Part shown: in pieces, positions 24,622-33,310 of the stretch | How positions within the stretch are numbered: position 1 is the stretch's first letter | How the letters are laid out: the number at the start of each line of letters is the position of its first letter | Origin: Thiohalobacter sp. | Lineage (GTDB): Bacteria; Pseudomonadota; Gammaproteobacteria; Thiohalobacterales; Thiohalobacteraceae | Length of the DNA: 34,610 bases | NCBI GenBank assembly: GCA_026993645.1 | Contig: JALWSQ010000292.1 | Span: 1-34,610 of the forward strand | Direction of reading: 5' to 3' | Position numbers and translations under genes: made by a program | The notes under the pieces: model-generated | Seen by the model: only the letters and a program-made list of their open reading frames with translations | The model's database searches: none | Told to the model about the DNA's origin: nothing

Positions 24622-25716
24622 GTGTACGAACAATTCTACGGCTTCACCGCCAAGCCCTTCCGGCTGACGCCGGATCCGCGGTTCCTGTTCCAGAGCAAGG
24701 GGCATTCCAAGGCCCTGGCCTATCTTCGTTACGGTATCGAGCTGGGCGAGGGGTTCATCGTCATCACCGGTGAGGTGGGGGCGGGCAAGACCACCCTGGC
24801 CCGCGCCGTCATGGCGCGCCTGTCGGAGGAACGGGTGCTGGCGGTCCAGTTCGTCGCCACCCGCCTCGAACCCGAGGACCTGCTGCGGGCGATCTGCGAC
24901 GCCCTGGGTATGAACGCCAAGGGACTGGCCAAGGCCGAGCTGCTGCGCCGTATCGAGGAATTCCTGCTGGCCCGGGCGCGCGAGGGCAAGCGGGTGCTGC
25001 TGGTGATCGACGAGGCCCAGAGCCTGCCCGCGGCCTCGCTGGAAGAACTGCGCATGCTGTCGAACTTTCAGGCCGGCGAACGCCCCATCCTGCAGAGCTT
25101 CCTGCTGGGGCAGGGGGAGTTCCGCCAGACCCTGCAGTCCTCGACCCTGGAGCAGTTCCGCCAGCGGGTCATCGCGGCCTATCACCTGGGGCCGCTCAGC
25201 CGCGACGAGACCGAGCACTACATCGAGCACCGGCTGAAGCTGGTGGGCTGGAAGGGCGAGCCGGCCATCGACGGGGCCGCCTACGACCGAATCCACGAAT
25301 ACACCGAGGGTGTGCCGCGGCGCATCAACACCTTCTGTGACCGGCTGTTCCTGTATGGTTGCCTGGAGGAGCTGAAGCGCTTCGATGCGGCGGCCGTGGA
25401 GGAGGTGATTAGGGAGCAGGATGCGGAACTGCCGGTGGCCAGCACCCCCTCGCCCGAGCTGGTCGAGGCCCTGGAGCCGTCAGAATTGCAAAAGGTTTTG
25501 CCACTTCCGGCCGCTACCCCGGTTGATGGCAAGATGGTCACCGATGCCGAGCGGCGCCTGGTGGCGCTGGAGAAGCGTCTGAATGGCCTCGAGAAGCGGT
25601 TGAGCGAAGACCATGATCGCCTGATGCGGCTGGTGATGATGGCGGTGGTCATGGGGGACCGGATGGATACCGCGGAGCTGATCGATTTCATCCGCTCGGT
25701 GAACGGCAAAAAATGA
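24622..25716 (+). CDS. PEP-CTERM/XrtA-associated ExeA-like AAA ATPase
   Basis: This 364-aa ATPase is of the ExeA/general-secretion-like type found in exosortase A exopolysaccharide loci (family TIGR03015 by recognition). It begins YEQFYGFTAKPFRLTPDPRF, then Walker A GEVGAGKTTLAR (about 49-60), Walker B VLLVIDEAQSLP (about 127-138) and a winged region ending VPRRINTFCDRLFLYG. A C-terminal coiled coil (about 310-345) follows, rich in heptad Leu/Arg/Glu. The start is GTG 24622 with GGGAGGA at 24607-24613; the frame is open back to 24445 but that covers the leader hairpins. It is the first gene of the locus, while in many XrtA loci it lies further in. Its exact substrate is unknown. Confidence 0.9.
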   Translation: MYEQFYGFTAKPFRLTPDPRFLFQSKGHSKALAYLRYGIELGEGFIVITGEVGAGKTTLARAVMARLSEERVLAVQFVATRLEPEDLLRAICDALGMNAKGLAKAELLRRIEEFLLARAREGKRVLLVIDEAQSLPAASLEELRMLSNFQAGERPILQSFLLGQGEFRQTLQSSTLEQFRQRVIAAYHLGPLSRDETEHYIEHRLKLVGWKGEPAIDGAAYDRIHEYTEGVPRRINTFCDRLFLYGCLEELKRFDAAAVEEVIREQDAELPVASTPSPELVEALEPSELQKVLPLPAATPVDGKMVTDAERRLVALEKRLNGLEKRLSEDHDRLMRLVMMAVVMGDRMDTAELIDFIRSVNGKK

Positions 25717-25785
25717 CAGGGGGTACTGTCGGCCGCCACGGCGGCGGGCAGGCGAGGATCACGAGATTTGTCAGGGAGTCGTCTC

Positions 25786-26424
25786 ATGTGGGTTGTCGCA
25801 AGGCATTGGGTGAGTGCGGTGCTGGCCGCACTGGGATTGGTACTGGTGGCGGGATGTGCCTCGACCGGTGGCAAGGTGATCGAATCCACGGCGGCGGCCG
25901 CTGCGCCCACGCCCAGTACCCACGAGTACATCATCGGTCCGGGTGACCATCTCAAGATCTTCGTCTGGCGTAATCCCGATGTCTCGGTGGACGTACCGGT
26001 GCGCCCGGATGGCAGGATCTCCATCCCGCTGGTGGACAACATCGTCGCCAGCGGCAAGACGCCCACCCGGTTGGCCCATGAGATTCAGAAGCGGCTGGCC
26101 AATTACATCAAGAGCCCCCTGGTCACGGTCATCGTCACCAGCTACGTGGGTACCTTCCAGGAACAGATCCGGATCGTCGGTGCCGCCGCCCGGCCCCAGG
26201 CGCTACCCTACCGCAGCGGCATGACGGTGCTGGATGTGATGATCCAGGTCGGGGGCCTGACCCAGTATGCCGCTGGCAACCGCGCCACGATTGTGCGCCG
26301 CACGGCCACGGGTGAACAGCAGATCCGGGTACGGTTGGACGACCTGCTCGAGCGGGGCGACATCAGCGCCAACCTGCGCATGCAGCCGGGCGACATCCTC
26401 ATCATTCCCGAATCCATCTTCTGA
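25786..26424 (+). CDS. Polysaccharide export lipoprotein (Wza-like, XrtA/PEP-CTERM-associated)
   Basis: This 212-aa outer-membrane lipoprotein should export the polysaccharide. It has a signal peptide with lipobox LVAGC (C24), then the Poly_export domain beginning YIIGPGDHLKIFVWRNPDVS (about 48-67), followed by a SLBB-type segment (IRIVGAAARPQALPYRSGMT, VLDVMIQVGGLTQYAAGN) and the closing LRMQPGDILIIPES. It is much shorter than E. coli Wza, as expected for the PEP-CTERM-associated form (TIGR03027 by recognition). ATG 25786 is chosen for AGGGAG at 25773-25778; an in-frame TTG at 25768 would add six residues. It sits 24 bases ahead of the chain-length gene. Confidence 0.92.
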   Translation: MWVVARHWVSAVLAALGLVLVAGCASTGGKVIESTAAAAAPTPSTHEYIIGPGDHLKIFVWRNPDVSVDVPVRPDGRISIPLVDNIVASGKTPTRLAHEIQKRLANYIKSPLVTVIVTSYVGTFQEQIRIVGAAARPQALPYRSGMTVLDVMIQVGGLTQYAAGNRATIVRRTATGEQQIRVRLDDLLERGDISANLRMQPGDILIIPESIF

Positions 26425-26448
26425 TCCACGGGTGGGAGCACACCGGCC

Positions 26449-28029
26449 ATGAATGATATCGTTGCGCGTCTCGTCACCTACCTCATGGGGATGTGGCGGT
26501 ATCGCTGGCATGGCCTGCTGGTTGCCTGGCTGGTGTGTCTTGCTGGCTGGACCTGGCTCTACCTGCAGCCTGATCAGTATCGGGCGACGGCCAAGGTCTA
26601 TGTGGATACCGCATCCATGCTGCGACCACTGCTCAAGGGCCTGGCGGTGGAGACCGACGTCAAGCAGAAGATCAACGTGGTGGTACGGGCGATGCTGAGC
26701 CGGCCCAATCTGCAGCGAGTGATCCACAAGACCGATCTCCACCTGCGGTTGGGGGGTTCCGAGACCGAAGATCGCATGATCGACGATCTGAGGCGCGACA
26801 TCCATATCACCGTGGGACACAAGCGGAACCTGTACAGCATCAGCTACCACGACCCGGATCCGAAGATGGCCAAGCGGGTGGTGGCGACCCTGCTGAGTGG
26901 GTTCATGGAGAGCGCTCTGGGTGCCAACCGTATGGATACCAACATCGCCCAGCGTTTCCTCGACCAACAGATCGCGGAATACGAGGCGCGGCTACGGGCA
27001 GCCGAGCAGCGGCTCAAGGAGTTCAAGCAGAAGCACGTGGGCCTGATGCCCAGCGAGGGCAGGGATTACTACAATCGTCTGCAGGCCGCCATGGAGGCAT
27101 CCCAGGACGCGGAGCTGGCTCTGCGCGCGGCGCGTGATCGGCGCGACGAGCTGCGTCGTCAGCTGTCCGGGGAAGAACCCACCTTCGGCCTCTTCACCCC
27201 GACCACGGCGGCTACGACCGAGAGCGCAGTGGAGACCCGCATCCATACCCTGGAGCAGAAGCTGGATGAGCTGCTGATCAAGTATACGGACAAGCATCCG
27301 GACGTCATTGCCCTCAAGCAGAGCATCGCGGATCTCAAGCGGCAGCGACAGCAGGAGTTGATGCAACAGCGGGAGAGCGGTGCCCTGCGGCACCTGGCCA
27401 CCAATCCTGTCTACCAGAAACTCAAGGTCTCGCTGGGCGAGGCCGAGGCGGAGGTGGCATCGTTGCAGGAGAAGGCACGTGAATACCGGAAGCGGGTGGC
27501 CAAGCTGCGCAGTCTGGTGGATACCATTCCGAAGGTGGAGGCCCAGCTGAAGGCGCTCAACCGTGACTACGATGTCATCCGCGCCCAATACGAATCGTTG
27601 CTCAAGCGGCGCGAATCGGCCAAGATCTCGGAGCAGGCAGAGCAGACCTCCGACGACGTGAAGTTCAAGGTGATCGATCCGCCCTATGTCCCTGCTGAAC
27701 CGGACATGCCCAAGCGGGCCCTGTTCATGACGGCCATCCTGCTGGTGGGTCTGGCCTCCGGCGTGGGTTTTGCCCTGTTCCTGGACCAGATCAAGCCGGC
27801 CTTCCATGACCGCCGGACCCTATCCCAGGTGACCGGCCTGCCGGTATTGGGTGTGGTCAGCGTTCATGAGACGCCAGCGTACATCCGCCGGCGCAAGTTA
27901 CGGACCGCGGGCTACTTCGCATGCGGGCTACTGTTGCTGGTGGTCTACGCAGGCGGCATCGTCCTGCAATCGGTCCGCACTCATGCCGAACATGCCACGG
28001 CCAGTATCGAAACGGGAGTGAAGGCATGA
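26449..28029 (+). CDS. Polysaccharide chain-length determinant (Wzz-type, XrtA/PEP-CTERM-associated)
   Basis: This 526-aa inner-membrane co-polymerase sets polysaccharide length. It has a first transmembrane helix (about 20-39) and a Wzz domain starting QYRATAKVYVDTASMLRPLL. A long periplasmic coiled-coil region follows (about 160-420, e.g. DQQIAEYEARLRAAEQRLKE and the DLKRQRQQELMQQRE stretch). A proline-rich VIDPPYVPAEPDMPKR precedes a second helix (about 425-443), and a third lies near the C-terminus (about 488-507). It has no kinase domain; this is supplied by the next gene, whose ATG overlaps its stop (ATGA). It resembles TIGR03007. The Shine-Dalgarno GGTGGGA lies at 26431-26437. Confidence 0.92.
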   Translation: MNDIVARLVTYLMGMWRYRWHGLLVAWLVCLAGWTWLYLQPDQYRATAKVYVDTASMLRPLLKGLAVETDVKQKINVVVRAMLSRPNLQRVIHKTDLHLRLGGSETEDRMIDDLRRDIHITVGHKRNLYSISYHDPDPKMAKRVVATLLSGFMESALGANRMDTNIAQRFLDQQIAEYEARLRAAEQRLKEFKQKHVGLMPSEGRDYYNRLQAAMEASQDAELALRAARDRRDELRRQLSGEEPTFGLFTPTTAATTESAVETRIHTLEQKLDELLIKYTDKHPDVIALKQSIADLKRQRQQELMQQRESGALRHLATNPVYQKLKVSLGEAEAEVASLQEKAREYRKRVAKLRSLVDTIPKVEAQLKALNRDYDVIRAQYESLLKRRESAKISEQAEQTSDDVKFKVIDPPYVPAEPDMPKRALFMTAILLVGLASGVGFALFLDQIKPAFHDRRTLSQVTGLPVLGVVSVHETPAYIRRRKLRTAGYFACGLLLLVVYAGGIVLQSVRTHAEHATASIETGVKA

Positions 28030-28943
28030 GCACCATCGAAAAGGCAATGGAACGACTGGCGGGGAAGGGTGCGGCTCCGACGCCCATCGATACCGGGGCG
28101 GGCGCGAAGGCCACAGCACTGGACCGGTCGCCGGCCGACACCAAGGTTGGTGACAGGCCAGTCCACGTGGCACGGACCACCGGTCACAAGGCGGCTGTGG
28201 CCACCGGGGAACGCCTGGCCATCGATCCGGAGCGCATGCGGCAGGCCGGCCTGATCGTGCCCGGGGAGGGCAAGACCCGTATCACCGAGGAGTTCCGGCG
28301 CATCAAGCGTCCATTGCTGGCCAACGTGGAGGGGCGCTCGGCCGCACCCATCGCCAACCGCAACCTCATCATGGTGACCAGTGCGCTCCCCGGCGAGGGC
28401 AAGAGCTTCGTCGCCATCAACCTGGCGATCAGTATCGCCATGGAGATGGACCGCACCGTGCTGTTGATGGATGCCGACGTGGAGAAGCCGTCGGTGGCCC
28501 GCATCCTGGACCTGCCGGGCCGGCCCGGTCTCATGGACCTGCTGGTAGACCCGACACTGGACATCCCGGACGTGCTCTACGACACGACCATTCCCAAGCT
28601 GCGGATCATCGGGGCAGGGCGTAGTGACGACCGCTCCACCGAGTTGCTGTCCAGTACCCAGATGCGCCGGCTGATGGCAGAGCTCGCCGACCGTTATCCG
28701 GACCGGGTCATCATCTTCGACTCGCCACCACTGCTGGCCACCACCCAGTCCAGTGTGCTGGCGGAGCTGGCGGGCCAGATCCTGGTGGTGGTGGAGGCGG
28801 GCCAGACACCCCAGTCCGCGGTGGAGGAGGCGGTGGCCGAGCTGGACCCGGAGAAGGCCATCAGCCTGGTGCTGAACAAGCAGGTGCTGCCCTCGCCCGG
28901 GGGTGCCTATGGTTATGGTTACTACGGTCAGTACGGCGACTGA
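28026..28943 (+). CDS. Exopolysaccharide tyrosine autokinase (XrtA/PEP-CTERM-associated)
   Basis: This 305-aa BY-kinase should act with the preceding Wzz-type protein. It shows a variable N-terminal region (1-100), a kinase core with Walker A SALPGEGKSFVAINLA (about 120-135), Walker A' LLMDADVEKPS (about 149-159) and Walker B VIIFDSPPLL (about 231-240). The C-terminal tail AYGYGYYGQYGD carries five tyrosines, the usual autophosphorylation cluster. It is a stand-alone cytoplasmic kinase, as in many Gram-positive-like or PEP-CTERM systems (TIGR03018 by recognition), not fused to Wzz as in E. coli Wzc. Start ATG overlaps the Wzz stop. No cognate phosphatase gene is in this window. Confidence 0.93.
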   Translation: MSTIEKAMERLAGKGAAPTPIDTGAGAKATALDRSPADTKVGDRPVHVARTTGHKAAVATGERLAIDPERMRQAGLIVPGEGKTRITEEFRRIKRPLLANVEGRSAAPIANRNLIMVTSALPGEGKSFVAINLAISIAMEMDRTVLLMDADVEKPSVARILDLPGRPGLMDLLVDPTLDIPDVLYDTTIPKLRIIGAGRSDDRSTELLSSTQMRRLMAELADRYPDRVIIFDSPPLLATTQSSVLAELAGQILVVVEAGQTPQSAVEEAVAELDPEKAISLVLNKQVLPSPGGAYGYGYYGQYGD

Positions 28944-28993
28944 ACGGCTCACCGGTTGGCCCTGAGTCCGGCCGTGGTAACTTCCGGTACGGG

Positions 28994-29011
28994 TGCCCCA
29001 CCCCCGGGGCA
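28994..29011 (+). other. Stem-loop between the kinase and beta-barrel genes
   Basis: TGCCCC (28994-28999) pairs with GGGGCA (29006-29011) over a six-base loop in the 93-base gap. It has no T-tract. It ends 11 bases before the GGAGGAG Shine-Dalgarno of the next gene and may insulate or tune its translation. Confidence 0.4.
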
Positions 29012-29036
29012 TCGTTGCATCGTGGGAGGAGAATGC

Positions 29037-30521
29037 GTGGTCATTCCAGGTAGGGAATCCCGGCGTACGCTCCGGGCACATGGGCCAGTGACGGCCTCGT
29101 CCAGCCCTCGCCCGCGATGGGTACGGTACTGGCCTCTGTACCTGCTGCCTATCATGGTGGCGGGCAGTGCGGTCGCTGGTGACTGGGAGATCCATCCTCG
29201 GGTGACTCTGGGCGAGATCTACTCGGACAATATTGCCCTGGATCCCGACAACCTGGCCCAGGACGACTACGTCACACAGCTCAGTCCCGGGATCAAACTC
29301 TCGCGCGAGGGGTCGCGGTTGCGCACCGATCTCAACTACCAGCTGCAGAGTTTCTTCTATGCCCGAGCGCCCAAGCGCAACGACGTCTTCCATCAGTTGG
29401 ATGCCGAGGGCACAGCGGAGCTGCTGGAGGAGCTTTTGTTCCTGGATGCCAGTCTCAAGTTCGACCAGAGCGTCATCAACCCGGAGGGCAAGGTTTCCCA
29501 GAGCAACCTGTCGCGTACCGGCAACCGGACCGACGTGGCCACCCTCATGCTGAGTCCGGTATTGCGCAAGCGGTTTGGGGATATCCTGGATTTCGAGACC
29601 CGTTACACCTTCGATCGGGTGGACTACCGTGCGGCGAACCTGCACGACAACGATACCACCCGGGTGGAGGTCAAGCTGGATGGCGGCCCCCGTTTCCGCC
29701 AACTCGGCTGGGGAATGCGTTTCAGCTCGGAGCACCAGAATTTCACTCGTGCCGCGGACGCCGACTTCGAGAAGGCCGACATCGTCCTGCGTTATCCCCG
29801 TGACCGGCGCTTCGTCCTGGTCGCTACCGCCGGTTACGAGAATGACAAGTACCAGCGTTCACCGAGCGGTACTGTCCCCAATGGATCCCTGTGGAGCCTG
29901 GGTTTCGACTGGGTGCCCTCGCCGGTGAACCGGCTGTCCGCCAGTGTCGGGCATCGCTTTTTCGGGACCACCTACGAGGCCAGCCTGACCCACGAGGCGT
30001 CCCACGGTGATCTCAGTCTCGGTTACAGTGAAGAGACGGTGACCAGCAATCGCTTCATCATCGATCGCACCAACTTCATCAGCCCGGAACCCAACGCCCC
30101 CTTCGTAGTGCCCATCAACGAGTCGGCACCTGGTATCACGCCCGAGGTGTTCCTGCGCAAGCGCGGCGATCTCAAGTTCCACTACCGCTTCCGGCGTTCG
30201 GAACTCAGGTTGAGCCTGTTCCGCGAGCGACGGGAGTTCCAGCGCACTGGTCGTACCGAGCAGGTACTGCGGACCGACGTGGGGTGGGACTGGCACCTGG
30301 GACCGCGCACCGACCTGGACCTGACGGCCAGTCGCCAGAACCGTGATTTCCAGATCACCAAGAACGACGTCATCTTCCGTGCCGGTGCCGCACTGGTCCG
30401 CCGCATGTCGCCCCGGGTCGAAGGCCGGGTTCGGTACCAGTACACCGACCGCAGTTCCGACGTGGCCTCCACCGCCTACACCGAGAACCGGATATCACTC
30501 GAGGTGACAGCGACCTTCTGA
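29037..30521 (+). CDS. Predicted outer-membrane beta-barrel, PEP-CTERM system-associated (TIGR03016-like)
   Basis: This 494-aa protein has an N-terminal basic stretch and a signal peptide (about 19-38, ending VAGSAVAG). The mature part is rich in alternating hydrophobic/polar strands with aromatic ends (e.g. YQLQSFFYARAP, FETRYTFDRVDY, ISLEVTATF). The last residue is Phe, as is usual for proteins inserted by BAM. It resembles the barrel-like proteins found next to XrtA loci (TIGR03016 or EpsL type). I infer an outer-membrane porin or secretion role for the polysaccharide. GTG 29037 is chosen since GGAGGAG at 29025-29031 precedes it; an ATG at 29033 is out of frame. Confidence 0.78.
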   Translation: MVIPGRESRRTLRAHGPVTASSSPRPRWVRYWPLYLLPIMVAGSAVAGDWEIHPRVTLGEIYSDNIALDPDNLAQDDYVTQLSPGIKLSREGSRLRTDLNYQLQSFFYARAPKRNDVFHQLDAEGTAELLEELLFLDASLKFDQSVINPEGKVSQSNLSRTGNRTDVATLMLSPVLRKRFGDILDFETRYTFDRVDYRAANLHDNDTTRVEVKLDGGPRFRQLGWGMRFSSEHQNFTRAADADFEKADIVLRYPRDRRFVLVATAGYENDKYQRSPSGTVPNGSLWSLGFDWVPSPVNRLSASVGHRFFGTTYEASLTHEASHGDLSLGYSEETVTSNRFIIDRTNFISPEPNAPFVVPINESAPGITPEVFLRKRGDLKFHYRFRRSELRLSLFRERREFQRTGRTEQVLRTDVGWDWHLGPRTDLDLTASRQNRDFQITKNDVIFRAGAALVRRMSPRVEGRVRYQYTDRSSDVASTAYTENRISLEVTATF

Positions 30522-30551
30522 CTGGTGGCCGACCGGCGCCGGAGCGTCCAG

Positions 30552-32084
30552 ATGAGAGCCCCCACAGCCCAACCCACACACTGGCAGGATGTCCTGCTGC
30601 CGGGCCTGCTGGTCGCGGGGCTCTATGTCGTCGGCTTCCACGACAGCCTGTGGCGCATGGTCCGCATCTGGCTGCGCTCAGACACCTACAGCCATGGGCT
30701 TTTGATTCCGGTGATCGTGGTCTGGCTCGTTCTGGAGCGGAGGGGTGAACTGCGTCGCCTGGCACCGCAGCCGTGCTGGGCCGGGGTGTTTCTGGTGATG
30801 GGGCTGATCCTGGCCTGGTGGCTGGCCCGGGTGGTCCGGGTCCAGTCGGCGGAGCACCTGCTGCTGGTGCTGCTGGTGCCGGCCAGTGTGCTGGCCCTGG
30901 TGGGTCCCGTCCCGACCCGGCGCCTCGCCTTCCCGCTGGCCTTTCTACTCTTTGCCGTGCCCATCGGTGACTTTCTCGTGCCGCCGCTCATGGATTATAC
31001 GGCCCGGTTTGCGGTCTGGGCATTGGGGCTGAGCGGTGTGCCGGTCTACAAGGAGGGACCGCTGATCAGCGTGCCCAACGGCCAGTTCCTGGTGGAGCAG
31101 GCCTGCAGCGGTATCCGCTACCTGATCGCCTCCATCGCGGTCGGTACCCTGTTCGGTTATCTGGTGCTGCATCGCTGGCGGACCCGGCTGCTGTTCATGG
31201 CACTGGCAGCCCTGCTGCCCATTCTGGCCAATGGTGTCCGGGCCTATGGCATCATCCTGCTCGCCTATCTCAGCGATATGCGCCTGGCAGTGGGGGTGGA
31301 CCATATTCTCTATGGTTGGCTCTTCTTTGGCCTGGTGGTGCTGTTGCTGTTCGCCCTGGGTTTCCAGCTGCGGCGGCTGGAGCAAGGGGGAAGAACCCCG
31401 GCCCGTGGGGCTCCGGTGACCACTGGCAGCCCGACCGGGGCGGCCGGCAACCGGCACCCGCTCACCGTGGCGGCCGTGCTCGGTATGGGGTACCTGGCAG
31501 CCGGCATGGTCCCCGGGGTACTGGCCGGTGGCACGATGCATTGCCCGGTGAGGGGCCTCCAGGTGCGATTGGTGCCGCCGCTTTCTCCCGTGGCCGAGGC
31601 CGGTGACCACTGGCGACCGAGATTCCCGGATGCGGACCGGCGCCGGTTGGATCACTATCGGTTGGGCGGGCGGCCGGTCGATCTGTTCGTGGCCTTTTTC
31701 CGATTCTCGGGCCGGGGAGATCTCCTCAGCTCCATGAACCGCTTGGCCCATCGGCCCTGGGCCCTGGTGGCCAGCCGCAGCCGTTCCCTGCCGGTGGCCA
31801 GCGGCCTGCCGGGCAGGGTGCGGGAACTGGACCTGGCCGATCCCGATGGCCACCGGCGCTTGGTGTGGACCTGGCACCTGGTGGGGAACCATACCACCAT
31901 CGGTTGGTGGCAGACCGCTGTCGCCGAGGTGCTCGCCCGCTTGCGGGGGCGCGACTGCGGTGCCGCCACCCTGGCGCTGTCCACCCCCTACGCGCTGGAC
32001 CCGGACCGGGCCCGCCGCCGGCTGGGGCAGCTGCTGTCACGACTGCGGGTGCGGCTCGCTCGGGCCGGGGGGGCGGCGTCGTGA
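30552..32084 (+). CDS. xrtA: Exosortase A (XrtA/EpsH) fused to an EpsI domain
   Basis: This 510-aa inner-membrane protein should be the transpeptidase-like exosortase that cuts PEP-CTERM sorting signals. Eight or so hydrophobic helices fill residues 14-275. The predicted catalytic triad is present: C185 in EQACSGIRYLI, R230 in ANGVRAYGI, and H251 in VDHILYGWLFF. After a linker, a soluble C-terminal EpsI-type domain (about 310-500) contains VDLFVAFFRFSGRGDLLSS and TTIGWWQTAVAEV. ATG 30552 follows GGAG at 30541-30544; GTG 30525, just after the previous stop, is a possible longer start. The stop overlaps the next GTG in GTGA. The gene is intact. Confidence 0.92.
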   Translation: MRAPTAQPTHWQDVLLPGLLVAGLYVVGFHDSLWRMVRIWLRSDTYSHGLLIPVIVVWLVLERRGELRRLAPQPCWAGVFLVMGLILAWWLARVVRVQSAEHLLLVLLVPASVLALVGPVPTRRLAFPLAFLLFAVPIGDFLVPPLMDYTARFAVWALGLSGVPVYKEGPLISVPNGQFLVEQACSGIRYLIASIAVGTLFGYLVLHRWRTRLLFMALAALLPILANGVRAYGIILLAYLSDMRLAVGVDHILYGWLFFGLVVLLLFALGFQLRRLEQGGRTPARGAPVTTGSPTGAAGNRHPLTVAAVLGMGYLAAGMVPGVLAGGTMHCPVRGLQVRLVPPLSPVAEAGDHWRPRFPDADRRRLDHYRLGGRPVDLFVAFFRFSGRGDLLSSMNRLAHRPWALVASRSRSLPVASGLPGRVRELDLADPDGHRRLVWTWHLVGNHTTIGWWQTAVAEVLARLRGRDCGAATLALSTPYALDPDRARRRLGQLLSRLRVRLARAGGAAS

Positions 32085-33310
32085 GCCTGGCGTCGCGCCG
32101 GAAGGCCGCCCGGCGTGGACCGCGCCGGTTGGTCCTCTTCAGCACCCTCTATCCCAACGCCGAGTCGCCCACCCACGGCATCTTCGTCGAGCAGCGGCTG
32201 TTGCAGTATTTGCAGCGCCATCCGGCCGAGGTGAGGGTGGTGGCCCCCGTGCCCTGGTTTCCCTTCCCCCAAGCCCACTTCGGACGCTATGGTGCCTGCG
32301 CCCGGGTGCCGCGCCGGGAACGGCGCCAGGGGATCGAACTCTGGCATCCGCGCTTTGCCGTGCTGCCCCGCCTGGGCACGCTGGCCAATCCGCTGACCCT
32401 GGCGCTGGCCGCGCGGCCGCTGCTGGCGGCCTGGCACCGGGAAGGCTTCGATTTCGACCTGATCGATGCGCATTATTTCTATCCCGACGGGGTGGCGGCC
32501 GCCCTGCTGGCACGCTGGCTGCGCGTGCCCTGCGTGGTGACGGCGCGGGGCTCGGACATCAACCTGATTGCGCGTTCCGCCGGCCCGCGGCGGATGATCC
32601 TCTGGGCCGCGCGCCAGGCCGCGGCCAACGTGGCCGTATCCGAGTCCCTGCGGGCGGCCATGGTGGCCCTGGGGGTGGCGCCGGACCGGGTACGGGTGCT
32701 GCGCAACGGGGTGGACCTGATACGGTTCCGGCCCGGTCCCCGGCCGCAGCCGGCCGGGACCAGCCGGATCCTGCTCAGCGTCGGTCGGCTGGTGCCGCTC
32801 AAGGGCCACGACATCCTGCTCCGGGCCCTGGCGGAACTGCCGGACTGCCGGCTCTGGATCGTCGGTGAGGGTCCTGAGCGGGGGCGGTTGCAGGCCCTGG
32901 CCGCCGAGCTGGGGGTGGCCGACCGGGTGGACTTCCATGGGGCCCTGCCTCAGGATCGCTTGCCGGCCCTGTATGCCGCGGCCGATCTGCTGCTGCTGGC
33001 ATCCGACAACGAGGGCTGGCCGAACGTGCTGCTGGAGGCCATGGCCTGCGGCACCCCGGTGGTGGCCACGGCGGTGGGTGGTATCCCCGAGGTGATCGCC
33101 GAGCCGGTGGCCGGCCGGCTGGTGCGAGAGCGCCGGCCGGCGGCCTTCGTTCAGGCCATTCGGGCCCTGTTGGCCGAGTTGCCGGCCGCGGAACGGGTGC
33201 GGGACTATGCCGCCCGGTTCGGTTGGCAGCCGACGGTCGACGCCATGCAGGCGCTGTTCGACCAGGTGGTGCAGTCCCCGTCCGGGCTGCCCTGTGCGGG
33301 GGCGGGTTGA
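32081..33310 (+). CDS. GT4-family glycosyltransferase, XrtA-associated
   Basis: This 409-aa GT-B enzyme probably adds a sugar from a nucleotide donor to the lipid-linked repeat unit at the inner membrane. It shows LVLFSTLYPNAESPTHGIFV near the start, a mid DAHYFYPDGVAAA and TARGSDIN, and the donor-binding domain with LSVGRLVPLKGHDILLRAL, IVGEGPERGRLQAL and the E-x7-E motif EGWPNVLLEAMACGTPVVAT. The start GTG 32081 overlaps the exosortase stop (GTGA); the open frame reaches back to 31865 but would lie wholly inside xrtA. The exact sugar and linkage cannot be read from sequence. Confidence 0.88.
   Translation: MSLASRRKAARRGPRRLVLFSTLYPNAESPTHGIFVEQRLLQYLQRHPAEVRVVAPVPWFPFPQAHFGRYGACARVPRRERRQGIELWHPRFAVLPRLGTLANPLTLALAARPLLAAWHREGFDFDLIDAHYFYPDGVAAALLARWLRVPCVVTARGSDINLIARSAGPRRMILWAARQAAANVAVSESLRAAMVALGVAPDRVRVLRNGVDLIRFRPGPRPQPAGTSRILLSVGRLVPLKGHDILLRALAELPDCRLWIVGEGPERGRLQALAAELGVADRVDFHGALPQDRLPALYAAADLLLLASDNEGWPNVLLEAMACGTPVVATAVGGIPEVIAEPVAGRLVRERRPAAFVQAIRALLAELPAAERVRDYAARFGWQPTVDAMQALFDQVVQSPSGLPCAGAG

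Noticed and set aside
27981-29735. 584-codon antisense open frame under the kinase and barrel genes
   Set aside because: Shadow frame with no motif; the kinase on the plus strand is certain.
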